Source of the DNA: Pelomonas nitida
Lineage (GTDB): Bacteria; Pseudomonadota; Gammaproteobacteria; Burkholderiales; Burkholderiaceae_C
DNA length: 64,000 nt
Direction of reading: 5' to 3'
Assembly: GCF_043555975.1 (NCBI RefSeq)
Contig: NZ_JBIGIA010000001.1
Coordinates: 372,001 to 436,000 of the forward strand
Under the pieces are notes generated by a model. It saw only the letters and a list, made by a program, of their open reading frames with translations, was not told the DNA's origin and did not search any database. Below, piece by piece: positions 58,064 through 64,000 of the stretch. Each line of letters starts with the position of its first letter. The first letter of the stretch is position 1. The translations under genes were made by a program, and so were the position numbers.

Positions 58064-60727
58064 TTAGGCTCCAGAGGCGAGGGCGCGTTCGACGATTTCT
58101 CGAACGTCGGAGGACAGGTCGGGCTTGGCCGCGACCCGGGCGATGGCTTCACGTGCGGCGCTGCGATAGGGCTCGGCCAGCACGGCCCAGCGGTCCATCG
58201 CGCGGGCGACGCGGCTGGCGAGCTGCGGGTTGATGGCGTCGATGGCCAGCACCTGCTCGGCCCAGAACACATAGCCCGCGGCGTCGGCGCGGTGGAAGGC
58301 GGCCGGGTTGAACATGCACAGGCTGGCCAGCAGGCTGCGCGCGCGGTTGGGGTTCTTCAGCGTGAAGTCGGCGTGCTTGGCCAGTGCCTTCACGCGGGCG
58401 AACACGCGGCCGTTGGCCTCGGGCGCGCGCGCTTGCAGTGCGAACCACTTGTCGATGACGAGGGCGTCGTCCTTGAACAGCGCATGGAAGCGCTCCAGCG
58501 CGGGCGTGGCGAGTTCGGCGCCGGCATTGACCAGCGCGGCCAGTGCGCCGAGACGGTCCGTCATGTTGGACGCGTCCTTGAAGCGCTGGTAGGCCTTGCC
58601 GGGCCAGACGGTGTCGCCGGTGGCTTGGGCGTCCAGCACGAGCATGGACAGCGCCAGGTTGGCCAGCGCGCGCTTGCCGGAGGACACGGGGTCGGGCGTG
58701 TAGCCGCCCTTGACCTGGTGGGCTTCGAAGGCGGCGGCCCAATCGGCCCGCAGCGCGCTGGCGAGCTGCTGCTGGGCGGCGACGACGGCCGCGTGGATGG
58801 CCTGCGGGTCGACCACATGGAGCTGCTCGGCGATATAGGCCTCGCCGGGCAGTGTCAGCGCGAGTTCCTTGAACGCCGGGTCCAGGTCGGGGTGGTTCAG
58901 CACGCCACGCATGGCGTCGATGAAGGCGTTGCTGAGCACCAGGGGCTGGCCGTCGCGCAGCGCGTGCAGGATGCGGTTCAGCGCCAGGCGCTGGCCGGCT
59001 TCCCAGCGGTTGAAGGGGTCGCTGTCGTGGCGCATGAGCACGAGCAGGCCCGCGTCGGACAGGCCATCGTCCAGCACCACCGGCGCCGAGAAGCCGCGCA
59101 GCAGCGACGGCACGGGTTCGCTGTCGATGTTCTCGAACACAAAGGTCTGTTCGGCCTGGTCCAGCACCAGCACCTGTTCGGTGTCGCCGGCAGCGTTCAG
59201 GGCCAGCGCGTGGCCGTGGCGATCCAGCAGGCCCATGACGATGGGCACCACCTGCGGCAGCTTGGTGGCCTGGCCGGGCGTGGCCGGGGTCGTCTGCGAC
59301 AGGCGCAGCGTGAAGGTGCGCGCGGCGCTGTCGTGCTCGCCGTGGGCGGTCACGCGCGGCGTGCCGGCCTGGGCATACCAGCGCTTGAAGGCGTCCAGGT
59401 GCGTGGCGAGCACGGAGCCGGGGTTGGCGTCGGCGATGGCTGCGGCGAAGTCGTCGCAGGTGACGGCCTGGCCGTCGTGGCGCTCGAAGTACAGCTTCAT
59501 GCCGGCCTCGAAGCCCTGGCGGCCGACCAGCGTCTGGTACATCCGCACGACCTCGGCGCCCTTTTCGTAGACGGTGGCCGTGTAGAAGTTGTTGATCTCG
59601 CTGTAGCTGTCCGGGCGCACCGGGTGGGCCATGGCGCCGCTGTCCTCGGGGAACTGCATGGCGCGCAGCTGGCGCACGTCCTGGATGCGGCAGACGGCGC
59701 GGGCCGACGGCGTGCCGGCCATGTCCATCGAGAACTCCTGGTCGCGGAAGACCGTCAGGCCTTCCTTCAGCGACAGCTGGAACCAGTCGCGGCAGGTCAC
59801 GCGGTTGCCGGTCCAGTTGTGGAAGTACTCGTGTGCGACGATGGACTCGATGCGCGCGAAGTCGACGTCAGTCGCCGTGGCGGGCGAGGCGAGCAGGGCG
59901 CTGGTGTTGAAGATGTTCAGGCCCTTGTTCTCCATGGCGCCCATGTTGAAGTCGGACACGCCGACCACCATGAAGCGCTCCAGGTCCAGCGGCAGGCCGA
60001 AGCGGGCTTCGTCCCACACCATGGAGGCGATGAGGCTGTTCATCGCGTGTTCGGTCTTCTCCAGGTCGCCGCGGCGGACGAACACCTGCAGCAGGTGGTC
60101 CTTGCCGGCGCGGGTGCGCACGCGCTGCTCGCGCGCCACCAGGTCGCCCGCCACGACGGCGAACAGATAGCTGGGTTTGGGGAAGGGGTCATGCCAGACG
60201 GCGAAGTGGCGACCGTTGTCCAGCGTGCCGCTGTCCTGCAGGTTGCCGTTGGCCAGCAGGATGGGGTACTTGGCCTTGTCGGCGCGCAGCGTGACCGTGT
60301 AGACGGCCATCACGTCCGGCCGGTCCAGGAAGTAGGTGATGCGGCGGAAGCCCTCGGCCTCGCACTGCGTGAAGAAGCTGCCGCCCGACGTGTAGAGGCC
60401 CGACAGCGCGGTGTTCTTGTCGGGGCAGGTGGTGTTGCGGATCTCCAGCGCGAAATCGGCATCGGGCGCGCTCTCGATGACGAGCTCCTGCCCCTCCTGG
60501 CGGAACGACACGCTGCTGCCGTCGATCAGCACGCGCAGCAGGTTCAGCTCCTCGCCGTGCAGGCGCAGCGGGCCGTGCGGCACGGCGCGGTTGCGCTCGA
60601 CCTGCATCTTGCTGGTGACCAGGGTCTTGGCCGGGTCGAGGTCGAAGGTCAGGTCGACCTTGCGGATCCAGAACGCCGGTTGCTGGTAGTCCAGTCGCTG
60701 GATCAGGGGGGCGGTGCCTTCACGCAT
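58064..60727 (-). CDS. pepN: Aminopeptidase N
   Basis: 887 residues, M1 family. Exopeptidase motif GAMENKGLN, zinc site HEYFH (His299, Glu300, His303) with Glu322 18 residues on in LSLKEG, and the downstream catalytic-Tyr region ATVYEKGAEVVRM. C-terminal helical domain matches E. coli-type PepN. The start at 60727 has AAGGAAG upstream; the longer frame is rejected because it would overlap prfB. Cytoplasmic broad-specificity aminopeptidase. Confidence 0.96.
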   Translation of the reverse strand: MREGTAPLIQRLDYQQPAFWIRKVDLTFDLDPAKTLVTSKMQVERNRAVPHGPLRLHGEELNLLRVLIDGSSVSFRQEGQELVIESAPDADFALEIRNTTCPDKNTALSGLYTSGGSFFTQCEAEGFRRITYFLDRPDVMAVYTVTLRADKAKYPILLANGNLQDSGTLDNGRHFAVWHDPFPKPSYLFAVVAGDLVAREQRVRTRAGKDHLLQVFVRRGDLEKTEHAMNSLIASMVWDEARFGLPLDLERFMVVGVSDFNMGAMENKGLNIFNTSALLASPATATDVDFARIESIVAHEYFHNWTGNRVTCRDWFQLSLKEGLTVFRDQEFSMDMAGTPSARAVCRIQDVRQLRAMQFPEDSGAMAHPVRPDSYSEINNFYTATVYEKGAEVVRMYQTLVGRQGFEAGMKLYFERHDGQAVTCDDFAAAIADANPGSVLATHLDAFKRWYAQAGTPRVTAHGEHDSAARTFTLRLSQTTPATPGQATKLPQVVPIVMGLLDRHGHALALNAAGDTEQVLVLDQAEQTFVFENIDSEPVPSLLRGFSAPVVLDDGLSDAGLLVLMRHDSDPFNRWEAGQRLALNRILHALRDGQPLVLSNAFIDAMRGVLNHPDLDPAFKELALTLPGEAYIAEQLHVVDPQAIHAAVVAAQQQLASALRADWAAAFEAHQVKGGYTPDPVSSGKRALANLALSMLVLDAQATGDTVWPGKAYQRFKDASNMTDRLGALAALVNAGAELATPALERFHALFKDDALVIDKWFALQARAPEANGRVFARVKALAKHADFTLKNPNRARSLLASLCMFNPAAFHRADAAGYVFWAEQVLAIDAINPQLASRVARAMDRWAVLAEPYRSAAREAIARVAAKPDLSSDVREIVERALASGA

Positions 60728-60803
60728 GAGGGGCTTCCTTGTGGGAGGGGTTCGGTGGAGGGCGCCCGGCCTCGCGGCGACGGTCGGGCGCGCCGCGTCG
60801 GGG

Positions 60804-61908
60804 TCAGACGCCTTGCTTGAGGGACTCGGTGATGAACGGGTCGAGGTCGCCGTCCAGCACCTTCTGCGTGGCCGAGGTCTCGTAGTTCGTGCGCAGGTCC
60901 TTGATGCGGCTCTGGTCCAGCACATAGCTGCGAATCTGGTGACCCCAGCCGACGTCGGTCTTGGTGTCTTCCAGCTTCTGCTGCTCTTCCATGCGCTTCT
61001 TCATCTCATGGTCGTACAGCCGCGAGCGCAGGCGGCGCCAGGCGACGTCGCGGTTGCTGTGCTGGCTGCGGCCGTCCTGGCATTGCACGACGATGCCGGT
61101 CGGGATGTGCGTCAGGCGCACGGCCGAGTCGGTCTTGTTGATGTGCTGGCCGCCGGCGCCGCTGGCGCGAAAGGTGTCGGTGCGGACGTCCGCCGGGTTG
61201 ATGTCGATCTCGATGGAGTCGTCGACCTCGGGGTAGACGAACAGCGACGCGAACGACGTGTGGCGGCCACCGGAGGAGTCGAACGGCGACTTGCGCACCA
61301 GGCGGTGCACGCCGGTCTCGGTGCGCAGCAGGCCGAAGGCGTACTCGCCTTCCACCTTGATGGTGGCGCTCTTGATGCCGGCCACGTCGCCCGGCGTCTC
61401 GTCTTCCATCGTCGTCTTGAAGCCCTTGCGCTCGCAGTACTTGAGGTACTGGCGCAGCAGCATGCCGGCCCAGTCGCAGGCCTCGGTGCCGCCGGCGCCG
61501 GCCTGGATGTCGATGAAGCAGTTGCTCGGGTCGGCCGGGTTGTTGAACATGCGGCGGAACTCGAGCTCCTCGATCTTCTCGCTGAGCTTGCCGGCGTCTT
61601 CCTCGATGGCCAGCATGCCGGCCTCGTCGCCTTCCTCGCGGCTCATCTCGAACAGCTCGGTGTTGTCGGCCAGCGCGGTGGTCAGCATCGTGATCGTGTC
61701 GACCACGGCTTCCAGCGTGCGCTTTTCCTTGCCCAGTTCCTGCGCGCGCTTGGGCTCATCCCAGACCTTGGGGTTCTCCAGCGCGGCGTTGACCTCGTTC
61801 AGTCGCAGTGCTTTGCGATCGAAGTCAAAGATACCCCCTTAGCGCGTCGGTGCGCGCTGAGAGGTCGGCAAGCGTGTTGCCGATTTGGTTGATGTGTTCG
61901 ATGTCCAT
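60804..61908 (-). CDS. prfB: Peptide chain release factor 2, with programmed +1 frameshift
   Basis: 367 residues after frameshifting. Zero frame: ATG 61908 through codon 27, then the in-frame stop TGA at 61827-61825. The recoding site reads AGGGGGTATCTTTGAC: an internal Shine-Dalgarno, CTT slippery codon, then TGA C. A +1 shift joins to frame 61826-60804 (341 codons). The rest carries SPF (KSPFDSSGG, stop-codon recognition) and GGQ (GAGGQHINKTDS, peptidyl hydrolysis). RF2 reads UGA/UAA, so the shift gives autoregulation. Confidence 0.97.
61824..61839 (-). promoter_or_regulatory. prfB programmed frameshift signal
   Basis: Minus strand AGGGGGTATCTTTGAC: AGGGGG three bases from CTT-TGA-C, the standard RF2 recoding arrangement. 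When RF2 is scarce the ribosome pauses at UGA and slips forward one base. Confidence 0.95.
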
Positions 61909-62023
61909 GACAGTCGTTGTGCTTCAAGCGAAACGGAGATTTTCCCTCAAGAGGACGACTCGCCCTTGCGGCACCGGCGCCGGGTTGCCGAATAGGGGCT
62001 GCGCGCCGCGCCAGAATGACGCC

Positions 62024-62278
62024 ATGAGTGCCGCTTCCCCTGACGACTACTGGCGCCGCACGCGGCGCCTGACGGTGGTGCTGCTGCTGGCCTGGGCGGT
62101 CGTCGCCTTCGGGCCGGTGGTGTTCGCGCGCGAGCTCAGCGTGGAGGTGTTCGGCTGGCCGCTGGCCTTCTGGCTGGCTTCGCAGGGGGCCTTGCTGGGG
62201 TTCTGCGCCATCGTCATCGTCTATGCCTGGCGCATGCGCCGGCTGGACAAGGCGGGTGGCGCCGACGAGCCCGGCTGA
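62024..62278 (+). CDS. DUF4212-family small membrane protein (sodium:solute symporter partner), without a visible symporter
   Basis: 84 residues, two membrane helices. Family blocks YWRRTRRLTVVLLLAWAVVAFG, EVFGWPLAFWLASQGALLGFCAIVIVYAWRMRRLDK. DUF4212 proteins are the small subunits encoded beside ActP/PutP-like sodium:solute symporters. Here the downstream neighbour is an opposite-strand binding protein and no symporter is present. ATG at 62024, weak ribosome-binding site. Confidence 0.85.
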   Translation: MSAASPDDYWRRTRRLTVVLLLAWAVVAFGPVVFARELSVEVFGWPLAFWLASQGALLGFCAIVIVYAWRMRRLDKAGGADEPG

Positions 62279-62310
62279 ATCGCGCCGGGCCGTGTTGAAC
62301 GGCGCCGCCG

Positions 62311-63147
62311 TCAGCGCGGCTTGAGCGCCTCTTCCATGCGGCGCGTCTCGGCCTCGCCGAAATGCTGGGCATAGCGCTGCCGCATCCAGCCGCTGCGAAC
62401 CATCTCGTCGAGCTGCTTTTCCAGCAGCGCCAGCGTGCGCGCTGCCACGGCCTGGCGGTTGACGTACAGGCCCAGCATCTGCGGGCGCGCTTCGGGTTCG
62501 TCGACGACGACCAGGTCGGCCGGCAGCGCGCCGTCACGGCGCAGCTTCAGGTAGACGGCGTTGGGCATCAGCGCGGCCTGCACGCGGCGGGCCGACAGCT
62601 TGGCGGCAAGGTTGGCGAAGTCGGTGGAGTACTCGGCGCGCCGGATCGCCAGCAGTTGCTCCAGATGGGCGTCGATGCGCTCGCTGGTGCGGATGCCGCG
62701 CACCACGCCCAGCGTCAGCTCCGGCCGGCGGATGATGTCGGCCAGCCCTTGCAGCCCGGCTGCGGCCTCGGGCACGACGAGTAGGTCGTGCTTGGTGTAG
62801 CCATAGGGCAGGTAGGCGCCCACGCGGTCGCGCGCCGCCGTGCGCAGCATGGACGTGATGATGTCCACCGTGCCGTGGTCGAAGTCCATCAGCGCCCGCG
62901 CGCGGGGCAGGAAGACGAGATCGAAGTTGCAGCCAGTGCGGGCCTGCAGTTCAGCGATGAGGTCGGGCATGAGCCCGCGGATCTGCCCCTGCTCGACGTA
63001 GCTGCCCAGCCCGAGGTCCGACAGCGCGACTTTCAGCGGGCGGCCGCACTGCGCCTGGGCGGTGCCCAGGCAGCACAGCGTGATCAGTGCCAGCAGCCAG
63101 TGGCGTCGGTGCGGGGGCGCGGGAGTCCGGGAGGAGAGCGCAGGCAT
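62311..63147 (-). CDS. Periplasmic substrate-binding protein, family 3-like (PBPb)
   Basis: 278 residues. Signal peptide (basic N-terminus then LLALITLCCLGTAQA), mature start near AQCGRPLKVALSDLG. Type II binding fold with GYVEQG-like SYVEQGQIRGLMPDLIAEL, DIITSMLRTAARD, LLVVPEAA and LGVVRGIRTSERID. Many stand-alone members act as sensor or scavenging proteins rather than transporter subunits; no permease is nearby. Ligand not predictable. Confidence 0.82.
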   Translation of the reverse strand: MPALSSRTPAPPHRRHWLLALITLCCLGTAQAQCGRPLKVALSDLGLGSYVEQGQIRGLMPDLIAELQARTGCNFDLVFLPRARALMDFDHGTVDIITSMLRTAARDRVGAYLPYGYTKHDLLVVPEAAAGLQGLADIIRRPELTLGVVRGIRTSERIDAHLEQLLAIRRAEYSTDFANLAAKLSARRVQAALMPNAVYLKLRRDGALPADLVVVDEPEARPQMLGLYVNRQAVAARTLALLEKQLDEMVRSGWMRQRYAQHFGEAETRRMEEALKPR

Positions 63148-63213
63148 GCGCGGATTTTGCCGATGGTTCGGCAGAAATGATTTGTCGCTGTTGGATTCTG
63201 GCAGTGCGGCCGG

Positions 63214-64000
63214 TCAGGCGAGGAACAGCTCCAGGCGCGCGGCCAGGGCGGCGGGCTGGTCGTGGTGGAGCATGTGGCCGGCGTCGGGCAGCACGCTGCG
63301 CTCCAGCCGGGGCACCTGCGCCAGGCGGGCCTCGAAGTCCTCGCGCGGATAGCGGCTGCCCCAGAAGCGGGCGAGCTGGTCGTCGCTGCCCTCGACCCAC
63401 AGCGTCGGCGCGGCGATGCGCTGCCAGCAGGCCAGCACCTCGGCCTTGCGGTACAGCACGGGGTTGGCGAGCTTGTGGGCCGGGTCGGCGTTGAGCACGA
63501 AGCCGTCGGTGGTCTCTCGCGCCCAGTGCCCGGCCAGCCAGGCGGCCTTGTCGGGCGGCAGCCGCGGGTTGTTGCGGCGCAGCCGCTCGGCCACGTCGGC
63601 CAGCGCGGCGTAGGGGCGCAGCGTCGGTGGGTCCTTCAGTTCGTCGAGCCAGCGGGCCAGTCGCTCGGGCGCTGCGGCTGGTGAGACGTCGGGCAGCCCG
63701 AAGCCCTCGAGGTTGACGAGGCGGCGCACGCGGTGCGGCCGCACGCCCGCGTAGCTCATCGCCACGTTGCCGCCCATGCTGTGGCCCAGCAGGTCGACGG
63801 CGGCGTCGGGGCTGAGGTGGTCAAGCAGCGCGTCGAGATCGGCGAGGTAGTCGGGGAACCAATAGCTGTCGGCTCGAGAGGTGTCGCTCAGGCCGAAGCC
63901 GCGCCAGTCCAGCGCGATGACCTCGCGCGGCTCGCGCAGCGCATCGATGACGAACTGGAACGACGCGCCGACGTCCATCCAGCCGTGCACCATCACGAGC
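63214..64000 (-). CDS. Alpha/beta hydrolase, N-terminus beyond the window
   Basis: At least 261 residues; the frame is open at the right edge, so the true start is outside. Oxyanion-loop HGWMDVG, nucleophile elbow LLGHSMGGN with the active Ser, Asp in VEGSDDQ and the catalytic His in DAGHMLHHD. Typical ester- or lactone-hydrolase fold; substrate unknown. Confidence 0.85.
   Translation of the reverse strand, partial: LVMVHGWMDVGASFQFVIDALREPREVIALDWRGFGLSDTSRADSYWFPDYLADLDALLDHLSPDAAVDLLGHSMGGNVAMSYAGVRPHRVRRLVNLEGFGLPDVSPAAAPERLARWLDELKDPPTLRPYAALADVAERLRRNNPRLPPDKAAWLAGHWARETTDGFVLNADPAHKLANPVLYRKAEVLACWQRIAAPTLWVEGSDDQLARFWGSRYPREDFEARLAQVPRLERSVLPDAGHMLHHDQPAALAARLELFLA

Noticed and set aside
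58292..60820. 842-codon open frame on the plus strand opposite pepN
   Set aside because: Antisense shadow; the minus strand has complete M1 peptidase motifs.
61825..61827. In-frame stop in prfB as evidence for a pseudogene
   Set aside because: Embedded in the standard programmed frameshift signal; both halves are otherwise intact.

Overview
This is a 64 kb, very GC-rich chromosomal window. Gene content and sequence style point to a betaproteobacterium of the order Burkholderiales, most likely the Roseateles/Mitsuaria/Pelomonas/Rubrivivax group. The markers are a PEP-CTERM protein, a urtABCDE urea transporter whose UrtB has a long N-terminal domain, Burkholderiales-style beta-oxidation genes, the pepN-fbp-tRNA-Thr neighbourhood, and prfB with its programmed frameshift. 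The assignment is inferred; there is no rRNA in the window. Both ends cut through a gene: a uronate dehydrogenase on the left and an alpha/beta hydrolase on the right.

Layout. 0-3.5 kb: uronic-acid and xylan genes (uronate dehydrogenase, SMP-30 lactonase, and a secreted CBM-linker-GH30 hydrolase whose linker is a long Thr-Pro-Ala-Pro repeat). 4-8 kb: a PEP-CTERM surface protein, a divergent secreted TPR protein and an SGNH-esterase lipoprotein. 8-21 kb: small hypotheticals, a phospholipase D/cardiolipin-synthase-like lipoprotein, an NtrC-type sigma-54 activator, a zinc-ribbon metallopeptidase, a DUF2383 protein, a hybrid histidine kinase, an AI-2E/BON pair, rpoN, and a sorbosone-dehydrogenase-like lipoprotein. 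21-23 kb: stress-type small proteins (a 25-aa membrane peptide, CsbD) and an OmpA lipoprotein. 23-29 kb: an SDR, a Tat-exported two-subunit molybdenum hydroxylase, LysR, and an MFS transporter broken by a 262-bp MITE. 29-34 kb: a TonB-dependent receptor with a TPR-Asp/Asn beta-hydroxylase. 34-37 kb: IclR regulator divergent from hmgA-fahA (homogentisate breakdown). 37-43 kb: urtABCDE. 43-46 kb: egtB-egtD (ergothioneine), VanZ and a coiled-coil protein. 46-54 kb: beta-oxidation set (fadB-like, thiolase, acyl-CoA dehydrogenase, SDR, thioesterase). 53-64 kb: RpiB-like isomerase, SNF2 helicase, tRNA-Thr, fbp, pepN, prfB, DUF4212 protein, a periplasmic binding protein, and the partial hydrolase.

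Two themes link genes. The first is sigma-54 control. The window carries rpoN and an NtrC-type activator. It also has a perfect -24/-12 element (TGGCAC-N5-TTGC) in front of urtA, a 9/10 match in front of the PEP-CTERM gene with an inverted repeat about 100 bp further up, and a 9/10 match in front of the metallopeptidase gene. The second is short repetitive DNA: the MITE in the MFS gene, a diverged relative of its core between the acyl-CoA dehydrogenase and SDR genes, and three copies of a separate palindromic intergenic repeat next to urtA, urtD and the thiolase gene. No CRISPR array, prophage, rRNA or transposase gene was seen.
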